A DNA stretch of 64,000 bases, from the NCBI RefSeq assembly GCF_001648775.1, contig NZ_LVEJ01000025.1:1-64000 (forward strand), read 5' to 3'. The notes under the pieces are model-generated. The model searched no databases. It worked only from the letters and a program-made list of their open reading frames with translations, and was not told where the DNA came from. Both the position numbers and the translations under genes were made by a program. This document shows positions 50,138 through 60,255 of the stretch, one piece after another; positions within the stretch are counted from its first letter, which is position 1, and each line of letters opens with the position of its first letter. This stretch comes from Pseudomonas fluorescens (GTDB lineage: Bacteria; Pseudomonadota; Gammaproteobacteria; Pseudomonadales; Pseudomonadaceae).

Positions 50138-50823
50138 AGATCAGCCGCCCTTACGCCTACCGAGTAGCGCTTCTCAAGTTGACGCAGGATCAGCAACGAA
50201 ACACTGGTAATCACCAGGTACATCGCCGCCACTGCGAGGAAGAAGGTGAAAGGCTCGCGAGTGGCATCTGCCGCCTGCTTGGCCTTGAACATCATGTCTT
50301 GCAGACCGACCACGGAAATCAGCGCGGTCGCCTTGGTCAGTACCAGCCAGTTGTTGGTGAAGCCCGGAATCGCCAGGCGAATCATCTGCGGCACCATCAC
50401 CCGGAAGAACACCTGAAAACTGCTCATGCCGTACGCCATGCCCGCTTCGGCCTGACCTTTGGGAATGGCCATGAACGCGCCACGGAAGGTTTCCGACAGG
50501 TACGCACCGAAGATGAAACCGAGGGTGCCGATACCGGCGGCCAGCGGATTCAGATCGATGTAGTCGTCATAGCCGAGCATCGGTGCGACGCGGTTGAGCA
50601 AGTCCTGACCGCCGTAAAAGATCAGCAGGATCAGCACCAGATCGGGAATCCCGCGGATCACCGTGGAATACAGATCGCCCAGCCAGGCCAGCCAGCGCAC
50701 CGGCGACAGGCGCAACGCGACACCGATCAGCCCGAGAACGATGGCCAGAGCCATGGACGACAAGGCGAGCTGAAGCGTCAGCCATGCGCCATCGAGGATG
50801 ACAGCCCCGTAGCCTTTCAACAT
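50134..50823 (-). CDS. aotQ: Arginine/ornithine ABC transporter, permease AotQ
   Basis: Inner-membrane permease of the arginine/ornithine transporter. The 229-residue protein has several membrane helices (WLTLQLALSSMALAIVLGLIGVALR) and the EAA loop GQAEAGMAYGMSSFQVFFRVMVPQMIRLAIP. It belongs to the HisQ/ArtQ family. It lies 91 bases downstream of aotJ, with an 11-bp inverted repeat in the gap. It overlaps aotM by ATGA. Confidence 0.95.
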   Translation of the reverse strand: MLKGYGAVILDGAWLTLQLALSSMALAIVLGLIGVALRLSPVRWLAWLGDLYSTVIRGIPDLVLILLIFYGGQDLLNRVAPMLGYDDYIDLNPLAAGIGTLGFIFGAYLSETFRGAFMAIPKGQAEAGMAYGMSSFQVFFRVMVPQMIRLAIPGFTNNWLVLTKATALISVVGLQDMMFKAKQAADATREPFTFFLAVAAMYLVITSVSLLILRQLEKRYSVGVRAADL

Positions 50824-50852
50824 GATTCAGGTCCTCGAAAGTTGGGATGAAA

Positions 50853-50893
50853 AAATGGCGCAAACCGCAGAGATCCTGTTGCTTGCGCCATTT
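50853..50893. terminator. Intercistronic hairpin between aotJ and aotQ
   Basis: AAATGGCGCAA and its exact inverse are 19 bases apart, within the 91-base gap. Such stems after binding-protein genes usually slow decay and let more AotJ than permease be made. Confidence 0.6.
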
Positions 50894-50914
50894 CGGACTT
50901 GTCGCAGAGACGTC

Positions 50915-51688
50915 TTACTTGCCGTAGATATCGAAGGCGAAGTATTTGTCCTGGATTGCCTTGTACTTGCCGTTTTCGCGGATGGCCGCGATGGCTGCGT
51001 TGATCTTGTCTTTCAGAGCGTCGCCCTTGCGGACTGCGATGCCTACGCCGTCGCCGAAGTATTTGACGTCGGTGAACGCAGGACCAGCAAACGCGAAGCC
51101 CTTGCCGGCGTCGGTGTTGAGGAAGCCGTCTTGCAGCAGGGTGGCGTCAGCCACGGTGCCGTCGAGGCGACCGGCGGCCACGTCGAGGTAGATTTCGTTC
51201 TGCGAGCCGTACGGCTTGATCTCGGCACCCAGTGGCGCGAGGACTTCGCGGGCGAAACGTTCGTGGATCGAACCACGTTGCACGCCGATGTTCTTGCCTT
51301 TCAGCTCAGACAGATTGTCGCTGACAACGCTGCCTTGCTTCATGACCAGACGTGCCGGGGTGTTGTAGTACTTGTTGGTGAAGTCGACCGACTTCTTGCG
51401 ATCTTCAGTGATCGACATCGACGACAGGATCGCGTCGATCTTGCGCACTTTCAGTGCCGGGATCAGACCGTCGAACTCTTGCTCGACCCACACGCACTTG
51501 ACCTGCATCTGCTCGCACAGAGCGTTGCCGATGTCGTAGTCGAAACCGACGATGCTGCCATCCGGTGCTTTCGAGGCGAACGGAGGGTAAGCCGCTTCGA
51601 TACCGATCTTCAGAGGTTTTTCGTCAGCGAAGGCATTCAGCGACAGCACGGACAGTGCCAGGGCGCCAAGCAGCACAAGTTTCTTCAT
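50915..51688 (-). CDS. aotJ: Arginine/ornithine-binding periplasmic protein AotJ
   Basis: It captures arginine and ornithine in the periplasm for the Aot transporter. The 257-residue protein has a signal peptide (MKKLVLLGALALSVLSLNAFA, cleaved before Asp22). The family-3 binding-protein pattern follows: LKIGIEAAYPPFASKAPDGSIVGFDYDIGNALCEQMQVKCVWVEQEFDGLIPALKVRKIDAILSSMSITEDRKKSVDFTNKYY, with the binding-pocket Arg/Asp residues. ATG 51688 has GGAG upstream; the 46-codon extension is not used. It is the first gene of aotJQMOP-argR. Confidence 0.96.
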   Translation of the reverse strand: MKKLVLLGALALSVLSLNAFADEKPLKIGIEAAYPPFASKAPDGSIVGFDYDIGNALCEQMQVKCVWVEQEFDGLIPALKVRKIDAILSSMSITEDRKKSVDFTNKYYNTPARLVMKQGSVVSDNLSELKGKNIGVQRGSIHERFAREVLAPLGAEIKPYGSQNEIYLDVAAGRLDGTVADATLLQDGFLNTDAGKGFAFAGPAFTDVKYFGDGVGIAVRKGDALKDKINAAIAAIRENGKYKAIQDKYFAFDIYGK

Positions 51689-51871
51689 CTTGGGACTCCA
51701 TCGGTAAAGGGCAAAAACGGCAGAGTGAGCGACAGCCCAATATGCGAATGGGTGAATCGGGAAATCGGTTGCTGCATCGGTGGGAAATTTCCCATTGAAA
51801 CCGTCAGAGGTTTCAACGTCAGCCACGATGAGCGAGTGATCGGCATTCTAACGACAGGCCGGAAGCCGATA

Positions 51872-51887
51872 TTTCTTCAATGCGACA
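51872..51887 (-). promoter_or_regulatory. ArgR-type half-site upstream of aotJ
   Basis: The minus strand reads TGTCGCATTGAAGAAA, an exact TGTCGC-N8-AA match. It shares its first ten bases with the site before aruC. It lies about 185 bases before the aotJ ATG. ArgR control of aot is known in P. aeruginosa. Confidence 0.65.
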
Positions 51888-52240
51888 ACTAATTACAGAT
51901 GCACAGAGAAAGCGACTTTGGCGCATTGACAGCCCTGCAATTTCATGCAGGAGCGAAAGACAGTGAACCGATCTATGCTGCAAATTGCGGGCCTATTATT
52001 CGCAAACCCTTCTAATCCGGCAAGCGCAGCGTTGTGTCTTATTTTTCACCGGGGGTTTCGAGGCTCTAAAACGGGGCGATGCGTTTCCCTTCGCCCCGCT
52101 CCGGGGCGGGCGGTTACACATTCGGTTACGTGGAAAGCGGCGGGTAACAGTGGGAAATGTCTTACGGGGGAGATCGATAATTATTGGTTGGGTGAGTCCG
52201 CGCTCCGACAGCGGACTACACCAGCGTCTGACAAATTGCC

Positions 52241-52325
52241 TTCGCGAGCAGGCTCGCTCCCACAGAGATCTGCATTTTGTCTGAAGGTACTCGGTCAAAC
52301 TGTGGGAGCGAGCCTGCTCGCGAAG
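52241..52325. repeat. REP pair in reversed order upstream of the acsA terminator
   Basis: TTCGCGAGCAGGCTCGCTCC and its inverse face inward over 85 bp. The arm has CAGG/CCTG instead of the CAAG/CTTG of the other copies, with a matching change in both arms. Confidence 0.85.
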
Positions 52326-52360
52326 AGGCCAGCCCAGCCACCACAAAACCTCCAGACACA

Positions 52361-52397
52361 AAAAAGCCCCGCCCGGCATACACCGGACAGGGCTTTC
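52361..52397 (-). terminator. Terminator after acsA
   Basis: A stem with an internal loop (AAAGCCC and CCGG pairing with CCGG and GGGCTTT) is followed on the minus strand by six T, 20 bases after the acsA stop. Confidence 0.8.
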
Positions 52398-52416
52398 TTC
52401 TTCTCAGACCTGCTAC

Positions 52417-54372
<1,956 letters not shown>

Positions 54373-54437
54373 CTTTCCTACCTCGGTGTAATAGTTGTTT
54401 TTGTATGACCCTGTTGTAACGGGGCGGGGGCCATAGA

Positions 54438-54453
54438 ACCATTCGACGATGGT
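54438..54453 (-). promoter_or_regulatory. Inverted repeat in the acsA upstream region
   Basis: ACCAT-TCGACG-ATGGT lies 66-81 bases before the acsA ATG. It is a candidate activator site, since acsA is under a LuxR-type response regulator in other pseudomonads, but the factor is not shown by sequence alone. Confidence 0.35.
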
Positions 54454-54530
54454 AGTAACAAGCCCCTACAAATCCTCCACCTACCCCGCACCCAGGCCCC
54501 GAGCCGCTTATTCAGACAGCCCACAACCCC

Positions 54531-54575
54531 TGTGGGAGCTTGCCTGCAAGCGATTCAGACAACTCGGTCCCACAG
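54531..54575. repeat. Degenerate REP
   Basis: TGTGGGAGCTTGCCTGCAAGCGA has the REP start but an altered arm. The partner is reduced to CGGTCCCACAG at the right end. Confidence 0.6.
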
Positions 54576-54780
54576 ACAAAACACCCGGTTATCAATCCCC
54601 ATCTCAAGGGATTGTTACCAAATCTGCCAAAGGTGTTTATCAAAACCCGCTCTGTTTACCCCCACCCCACCTCCCTAAAATCCACCTCGCCGACAAGGCA
54701 AACACGATTAACAACGATACAGCCCCCACGAAGGCCGTTAATCCAACTCTCAAGTAATAACTGCAAACGATGAAGTTCCA

Positions 54781-54805
54781 CACGCAATCCTAAAAAGGTT
54801 GCGTG
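54781..54805. promoter_or_regulatory. Inverted repeat just upstream of the DUF2790 gene
   Basis: CACGCAA and TTGCGTG are separated by 11 bases that themselves contain a CC/GG pair. It lies 33-57 bases before the ATG and may be an operator or leader hairpin. Confidence 0.35.
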
Positions 54806-54837
54806 ACCCCACTCGACCTCAAAAAGGTAAATCTGAA

Positions 54838-55098
54838 ATGAAAGCTTTATTGGTTCTGGCCCTCAGCAGTCTGTGCGCAACCGCCATGGCAGATGAGGTC
54901 CCGACTGATGTCGCACAGCAACAACCGGTTATCGAGGAATACACTTACTCCACGCACCTGGACATCGCCAACGTCGTATCGATGAGTGAAATTCCCAACG
55001 TCTGCGAAGTAGTACCGGCAAAAATGGAGTACGACGACTCCAAAGGTCAGCGTCACATCCTGCGCTACAGCGTGATGGGTAACGGTTGCACCAATTAA
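54838..55098 (+). CDS. DUF2790 family secreted small protein
   Basis: The 86-residue protein has a signal peptide (MKALLVLALSSLCATAMA). The mature part carries the DUF2790 pattern: EEYTYSTHLDIANVVSMSEIPNVCEVVPAKMEYDDSKGQRHILRYSVMGNGCTN, with two Cys that may pair. It is a common small periplasmic protein of pseudomonads with unknown role. The start is at 54838; an upstream TTG is not needed. It lies on its own, divergent from acsA. Confidence 0.88.
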   Translation: MKALLVLALSSLCATAMADEVPTDVAQQQPVIEEYTYSTHLDIANVVSMSEIPNVCEVVPAKMEYDDSKGQRHILRYSVMGNGCTN

Positions 55099-55153
55099 TG
55101 ATTGCAGACTGCACCGAATTGGATCTCTCAGCGCTTCATTGAGGGTCGATTCC

Positions 55154-55173
55154 AGCCCGACTTCGGTCGGGCT
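55154..55173 (+). terminator. Hairpin after the DUF2790 gene
   Basis: AGCCCGAC-TTCG-GTCGGGCT, a perfect 8-bp stem with a stable tetraloop. The T-run that follows is weak. Confidence 0.65.
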
Positions 55174-55208
55174 CAGTTGTGTCTGTAGTCGTTGAAAAGG
55201 GTTGCAAA

Positions 55209-55223
55209 ACACAAGATATAGTG
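55209..55223. promoter_or_regulatory. NrdR-like box upstream of nrdB
   Basis: ACACAAGATATAGTG resembles the NrdR operator (ACAC-WATATAT-GTG type), with the core ATATAG. It lies 180 bases before the likely -10. NrdR boxes normally come in pairs, and a clear second box was not found. Confidence 0.5.
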
Positions 55224-55404
55224 AAAAATGCGGTTTTTTGCTCATTTCTTGAGCAACCAAAGCCCGGCGAAAAAATTAATCAAAAAAAATTCTCACGGGC
55301 CAACATCGGCGAAAGCCCTGTAAACCCTCGCTCCGACTCAAATCGCCCTCCCGCTCGACCGCCCTGCGCGCTTTCGCCCTCCCCCACGAGCACAATTTTT
55401 TCCC

Positions 55405-55410
55405 TATAAT
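55405..55410 (+). promoter_or_regulatory. Likely -10 element of the nrdB promoter
   Basis: TATAAT in a CCCTATAATGCCG setting. The -35 is weak (near the AGCACA at 55389-55394). The start of transcription would leave a leader of about 240 bases. Confidence 0.55.
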
Positions 55411-55659
55411 GCCGCCCTAATCGGGTCAGCAATATTCCCTTACAGGGATCAAAGCCATTCTGAAGCCCCGCAGTCGCGTTCAACGTGATCTGCGCCCGTC
55501 AGAGGCTCTCGGAAACCCGTACAAAATTCTGTTTTATTGCCTGCGTATAGCTGCAAAAAACGATTCCTTAAGATCCAACGCGGTCTGTACGACCGTGTGA
55601 AAAACCAACCAATCAGGTTTCACACGGGCGACAGGCCCTCACGCAGGAGACGACACGTC

Positions 55660-56910
55660 ATGCTGAGCTGGGACGAATTCGACAAAGAAGACAGTGAAGT
55701 AGCAGCAGTGAAAGGCGCCAACGCCGGCCACGCTACTGAAGCCAACATGGACCGCCTCGACAACGCTGGCGGTGCCGCCGCGATCGAAGCCCGCGCCGTG
55801 ACCGCCGACGACTCGGCCGCTGTCGCCCGCGCCAAGGCTGCACTGAACTCCCTCGACGTTGCCGAAGGCCTCGCCGAACTCGAAGGCGCCTCCGCCCGTG
55901 TCGCCGTTGACGAAAAGCGCATGATCAACTGCCGCGCCGACCTCAACCAACTCGTGCCATTCAAGTACGACTGGGCCTGGCAGAAGTATCTGGACGGTTG
56001 CGCAAACCACTGGATGCCACAAGAAGTCAACATGACCGCCGACATCGCCCTCTGGAAAGACCCGGAAGGCCTGACCGACGACGAGCGTCGCATCGTCATG
56101 CGCAACCTCGGCTTCTTCTCCACCGCCGACTCCCTGGTTGCCAACAACCTGGTACTGGCCGTGTACCGCCTGATCACCAACCCGGAATGCCGCCAGTACA
56201 TCCTGCGCCAGGCTTTCGAAGAGGCGATCCACACCCACGCCTACCAGTACTGCATCGAATCGCTGGCCATGGATGAAGGCGAAATCTTCAACATGTACCA
56301 CGAGATCCCATCGGTCGCTAAAAAAGCCGCCTGGGGCCTGAAGTACACCCGTTCGATCTCCGATCCGAAGTTCGAAACCGGCACCCCGGACACCGACAAA
56401 GAGTTGCTGCGCAACCTGATCGCCTACTACTGCGTGCTGGAAGGCATCTTCTTCTACTGCGGCTTCACCCAAATCCTCTCCATGGGCCGCCGCAACAAAA
56501 TGACCGGCGTCGCCGAGCAGTTCCAATACATCCTGCGCGACGAATCCATGCACCTGAACTTCGGCATCGACGTGATCAACCAGATCAAAATCGAAAACCC
56601 ACACCTGTGGGATGCTGAGATGAAGGAAGAAGCGACCCAGATGATTCTGCAAGGTACGCAGCTGGAGATTGAATACGCGCGTGACACCATGCCTCGCGGG
56701 GTGTTGGGTATGAACGCGGCGATGATGGAGGATTACCTGAAGTTCATCGCTAACCGTCGTTTGTCGCAGATTGGTTTGAAAGAGGAATATCCAGGGACGA
56801 CTAACCCGTTCCCTTGGATGAGCGAGATTATGGACTTGAAGAAAGAGAAGAATTTCTTTGAGACTCGGGTTATTGAGTATCAGACTGGTGGTGCGCTGAG
56901 CTGGGACTAA
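55660..56910 (+). CDS. nrdB: Ribonucleoside-diphosphate reductase, beta subunit (class Ia)
   Basis: It carries the di-iron tyrosyl radical that starts reduction of ribonucleotides to deoxyribonucleotides. The 416-residue protein has the metal/radical motifs EEAIHTHAYQYCIESL (Glu, His and the radical Tyr) and RDESMHLNFGIDVI. An acidic N-terminal extension of about 85 Ala/Asp/Glu-rich residues precedes the fold (ATEANMDRLDNAGGAAAIEARAVTADDSAAVARAKAALNSLD). The C-terminal tail (YQTGGALSWD) would dock on NrdA. ATG 55660 is used: AGGAG precedes it, and the 41-codon extension is discarded. nrdA is not next to it in this window. Confidence 0.95.
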   Translation: MLSWDEFDKEDSEVAAVKGANAGHATEANMDRLDNAGGAAAIEARAVTADDSAAVARAKAALNSLDVAEGLAELEGASARVAVDEKRMINCRADLNQLVPFKYDWAWQKYLDGCANHWMPQEVNMTADIALWKDPEGLTDDERRIVMRNLGFFSTADSLVANNLVLAVYRLITNPECRQYILRQAFEEAIHTHAYQYCIESLAMDEGEIFNMYHEIPSVAKKAAWGLKYTRSISDPKFETGTPDTDKELLRNLIAYYCVLEGIFFYCGFTQILSMGRRNKMTGVAEQFQYILRDESMHLNFGIDVINQIKIENPHLWDAEMKEEATQMILQGTQLEIEYARDTMPRGVLGMNAAMMEDYLKFIANRRLSQIGLKEEYPGTTNPFPWMSEIMDLKKEKNFFETRVIEYQTGGALSWD

Positions 56911-56966
56911 TAGTCTCGCTCGGCATGATTTGACGATTGCGGTTTGAGTCGGCGAGTCGAGAAAGC

Positions 56967-56996
56967 AAAAAGCCCCGATTTTATCGGGGCTTTTTT
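56967..56996. terminator. Bidirectional terminator between nrdB and mcrC
   Basis: AAAAGCCCCGAT pairs with its inverse around TTTT, with a T-run on one side and an A-run on the other. It overlaps the mcrC stop codon by two bases. Confidence 0.85.
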
Positions 56997-58323
56997 ATTG
57001 GGTGGTGTTTTGTAATGCGTGATTTGAATGTTCTGAGTTTTCAGAATGCACCATCGAATGAAGTGGAAACCCCTCAGGAGCGCCAACTAGTACGCCACGC
57101 TCCATATCAAACGGCAACACCCAAAGTTTAAGTTGCGGAGCAAATTCAAATACTTCTAGCGGCACATCAAACGCCGAACGCCTTGGGTAGACCAGCATCA
57201 ACTCTCCGTCGCCTCCAAGGTATTTATGACCATACGCAAACAATTGGTAAAAATCGGATTGTTTTAAATCGTAGTTTTTTCCTTCTGCAAAAGAGCTCAC
57301 CCTTTTCCACTTTGTATCTAGCACCCATTTTTTTTGTTGAGAGCCAACTATTAGATCTGGCTTTAGTTGGAAGAAGCTCCTTCCCTTGTGTTGACACATG
57401 TACTCGCTCTGGGCCTGAGACTGAAGATGGGCATCTGGAAGTAAATCAGCGTGAAGGCTAGCAGCAACATAGCGTTCAAACAGCTTTTCCATAGGAAATA
57501 ACAGGCTCATGCCATGCCACTCGCCAGCAACCGCCAACGGTACATGTTGATTAATAATCAGTTCACACCATGGTTTTACTGGAACGTAGTGAGCCATCAA
57601 CCGTTCTCCACTCCATTTCTTGAAATCCTGCCGAGCATCGCAACTTGCAGGAATTTCTAACAAAGCATTTCTTAGCTCCTGTGCCAGACGCCAGCTACCT
57701 GAATCCTTTGTAACTTTGCAAACTTGATCTAACGCTAGTTTGAGCAATCGATTCTCCGGACGATCAGGTGAATAGATATCATGTCGAATTTTGAATCGAT
57801 GTTGACGGCCGGGTGGCTGGCGCATTTGTTTGACAAAATCCAACTGTCCACGCAAGAACCGTTGCTCCTCCTCCACACGCAAATAGTCACAACGCAAACC
57901 TCGTTTAACTAAATGTTCCAAAGCTAATAGAAACTGGCTAATGATCCATTCACTCAGTGGCGCATCGAAATACTGTAGATCTGCCGCACCGACTTCCCGA
58001 GTTGGTAATTTCAGTGATGACTGAATCATCCGACGAAGCAACGCTCTGCTCTGAATGATGCAGTCTTCACTCTCAAAATGTTTGGGAAGTATTTCGATAA
58101 CTGTCCCGCAAGGTGTTTCCAACACACCGACAAAGTTATCGAGCATCAGTAAACAACGGTTTTCCAGCTGAATCAGTGACGCACCCGCGCGACTAAAATT
58201 AGCATTCAAATTGCACAGCCAGTCAAAAGCAGATACCGATACTTGTGCGAGATCCAACGTGGGTTCAGCAATTGCATCCGTTGTAAGCCTCGCGTACTCA
58301 CGCACAGTGATGACGGATTTCAC
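56995..58323 (-). CDS. mcrC: McrC-type subunit of a McrBC restriction system (nuclease)
   Basis: McrC pairs with the McrB motor and carries the PD-(D/E)xK nuclease. The 442-residue protein has family stretches LENRCLLMLDNFVGVLETPCGTVIEILPKH, RHDIYSPDRPENRLLKLAL and WHGMSLLFPMEKLFERYVAASL. The nuclease motif is QLKPDLIV (about 320-327) followed by KKWVLDTKWKRV (Asp, Lys at about 338-340). The start is GTG 58323, overlapping the stop of the McrB gene as GTGA, so they are coupled. The pair is A+T-richer than the host. Confidence 0.9.
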   Translation of the reverse strand: MKSVITVREYARLTTDAIAEPTLDLAQVSVSAFDWLCNLNANFSRAGASLIQLENRCLLMLDNFVGVLETPCGTVIEILPKHFESEDCIIQSRALLRRMIQSSLKLPTREVGAADLQYFDAPLSEWIISQFLLALEHLVKRGLRCDYLRVEEEQRFLRGQLDFVKQMRQPPGRQHRFKIRHDIYSPDRPENRLLKLALDQVCKVTKDSGSWRLAQELRNALLEIPASCDARQDFKKWSGERLMAHYVPVKPWCELIINQHVPLAVAGEWHGMSLLFPMEKLFERYVAASLHADLLPDAHLQSQAQSEYMCQHKGRSFFQLKPDLIVGSQQKKWVLDTKWKRVSSFAEGKNYDLKQSDFYQLFAYGHKYLGGDGELMLVYPRRSAFDVPLEVFEFAPQLKLWVLPFDMERGVLVGAPEGFPLHSMVHSENSEHSNHALQNTTQ

Positions 58324-59942
58324 ACCCTCTCACCTTTCAATGCTCCGATTACGGCTACACCCAGATGCCGAGTATTGAATTCACGACCACTTGCATGGTG
58401 CGTTGTTAACCCATGCGCTGCAGCAAGCTCACGCAGAATGGGCTTAGATGGACTAACGATCTTCCCAGATTTCAAAACCTCGATCGACCCGCTCTCCAAT
58501 TGTCGAACCAGAATATCGTCTTTTTCTGCTTCGATACCTTCCTGGATTTTAGGAGGTATCGATTGGTGATCGATGACTCCCCAAAAAGACTCAATACGAG
58601 CAAAAGCGTCCTCGTTAATATTCCAATGGTTATTCTTGCTATTCAGTGTCACTTGATCGCCAAAAATAGAATTGGAACTGATTGATGGCTGTTGGATAAA
58701 ACAATTCTCAAAAGCCTTGCGATGATCATTGAGAACCCACTGAATACGCTGCCAGTCTTCGAAAAAATACTCTTGCAGCAACGGCACGATCTGCTCGCGA
58801 AAGATCTGCCCCAGCCGTTCCACTGTCGAGTCTTTTTCTAGCGGCATGAAATACGCATGTCCCAGACAATGATCCCGATCTAGAAGTAGTTCGACCCGCT
58901 GATTCATCACGTCCAGAAGCTGACCTACGTTGATACCTTCCACCACAACATTTTTCAATAACTCTGGTTTTGGCGTCATTTCTCGGAAGGTAAAACGTCT
59001 GCGCAAAGCGATGTCTAAACCTGCCAAGGATCGATCGGTTGTATTCATAGTGCCTATTAGATAGACATTACCAGGAACACTGAATCTCTCTTTAGAATAA
59101 GGAAGTGTAATCTCAAGACTCTCTTCCGCTCCCAGACGCTTGGACGGCTCAATGAGCGTAATTAGCTCACCAAAAATCCGCGAAATATTTCCACGATTTA
59201 TTTCATCAACAATCAACACTCGGGCACTATTATGCTGAGCCATCGCGATAGACTTTACTTCATTATGCGGCCTGCTCAAAACACGCTCGACCAAAGTAGG
59301 GAGTATATTGTTGTAGCCGTTAACGAGATATGGCTCAAGTTTCGTCTCGGGAATCTTGTCAAATACCGACTTGATATTAATATCAGCAATTGTCAATCTG
59401 CCGGCACGCACATATTCAGCCAAGGTATTGAGAATACTCATCCCGATTGGAAGCTGTTTCCCATTGGGTTTTATTAAGCTTAGCAAATCATTAGAGGAAC
59501 TTTCGACAACGTAGCCTCTGCCAAATGACTCACCTTTCGAAAAGCATTGGCACAGTGCGCCGTCTGCGTTGGAATCTCGAAAAGTTGAGCCTAGTAATTG
59601 TGCAGCGGAAGATGGATCCCGTGAGGAGTCAGCACTCGCAGCAGAGCACAAGTTTTTGAACACTCCGTCGGCAACTTCATAACGAAGTTGCCCATCGTCA
59701 CCACTCACTGCTCGAAGTCCCTCAACAAAGTCCTCGTAGCTAAAGCTCTGATGAAACGTCACAAACTCGACGTGACCGTCTGCGGCTAGCTCATCAAAAC
59801 GTTTTTTGAGGGTTGCGCGGTCGTCTCTATTGGACTGGAGAAAATCTGGATCCAGAATCTCCAGCGCGGCTTCGATGGTCGCGTATGTTTTGCCAGTTCC
59901 CGGAGGGCCGAACAAAATTTGGTTGAGTGCAGGCGAAGTCAT
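58320..59942 (-). CDS. mcrB: McrB-type AAA+ GTPase subunit of a restriction system
   Basis: McrB is a GTP-driven motor for the McrC nuclease. The 540-residue protein begins almost directly with Walker A (GPPGTGKTY, residues 12-20). A McrB insertion region with FHQSFSYEDFVEGLRA follows, then Walker B LIVDEINRGNISRIFGELITLIE (about 235-257), the GTP-specific NTTD motif in LIGTMNTTDRSLAGLDIALRRRFTF (about 296-320), and a C-terminal region. The usual N-terminal DNA-recognition domain (DUF3578 or other) is absent at this start. ATG 59942 has AAGGA upstream. The frame stays open to 60257, and a start at 60029 is possible, but that stretch resembles a non-coding/REP region. mcrC overlaps the stop. 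Confidence 0.88.
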   Translation of the reverse strand: MTSPALNQILFGPPGTGKTYATIEAALEILDPDFLQSNRDDRATLKKRFDELAADGHVEFVTFHQSFSYEDFVEGLRAVSGDDGQLRYEVADGVFKNLCSAASADSSRDPSSAAQLLGSTFRDSNADGALCQCFSKGESFGRGYVVESSSNDLLSLIKPNGKQLPIGMSILNTLAEYVRAGRLTIADINIKSVFDKIPETKLEPYLVNGYNNILPTLVERVLSRPHNEVKSIAMAQHNSARVLIVDEINRGNISRIFGELITLIEPSKRLGAEESLEITLPYSKERFSVPGNVYLIGTMNTTDRSLAGLDIALRRRFTFREMTPKPELLKNVVVEGINVGQLLDVMNQRVELLLDRDHCLGHAYFMPLEKDSTVERLGQIFREQIVPLLQEYFFEDWQRIQWVLNDHRKAFENCFIQQPSISSNSIFGDQVTLNSKNNHWNINEDAFARIESFWGVIDHQSIPPKIQEGIEAEKDDILVRQLESGSIEVLKSGKIVSPSKPILRELAAAHGLTTHHASGREFNTRHLGVAVIGALKGERV

Positions 59943-60255
59943 CGAAGCGCTTTCCTTGCTGTTAGCAGAATGTGTGGAGATTGAACCAAAACCTTTGGTG
60001 ATCTCACCGCTTGAAAAAGCGGCGCTCATCGTAGGAAATAGCTCACGACTTATGGAAACTATTCCTACAACGGTACCCACATTGCTATCACGGGTAAAGC
60101 ACGTGAGCCTCACAAGGAATCCGCCAGAGTTGATGCCACCAATCCCCAGCAGGCTGGCTCCCACAAATCCCGCATCATCCTGAAAACAATCAGTGCAACC
60201 CGCGCCACCTCCCGCTATTAATACCCCTCCCCCACTCAAGGATCCGAGCCCCACC
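59943..60255. other. Intergenic region between divergent mcrB and the zinc-ligand protein
   Basis: It contains a degenerate REP (about 60147-60166) and should hold two promoters. The mcrB frame runs open through it by chance or as a longer N terminus. No other gene is supported. Confidence 0.45.

Larger units (their letters stand above)
51689..52416. other. Intergenic region between aotJ and acsA (728 bp)
   Basis: It holds the aotJ promoter with an ArgR-type site, a structured G+C-rich stretch at about 51945-52230, a reversed REP pair and the acsA terminator. Open frames present (for example 51945-52544) run across the REPs and show no family pattern, so no gene is called. Confidence 0.5.
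54373..54837. other. Intergenic region between divergent acsA and the DUF2790 gene
   Basis: It contains a possible acsA operator (54438-54453), a degenerate REP (54531-54575) and an inverted repeat at 54781-54805. No gene was found. Small frames here carry no ribosome site or family pattern. Confidence 0.5.
55099..55659. other. Intergenic region upstream of nrdB (561 bp)
   Basis: It holds a UUCG-loop hairpin after the DUF2790 gene, an NrdR-like box, a TATAAT element and a leader of about 240 bases before nrdB. No gene was found. Confidence 0.5.
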
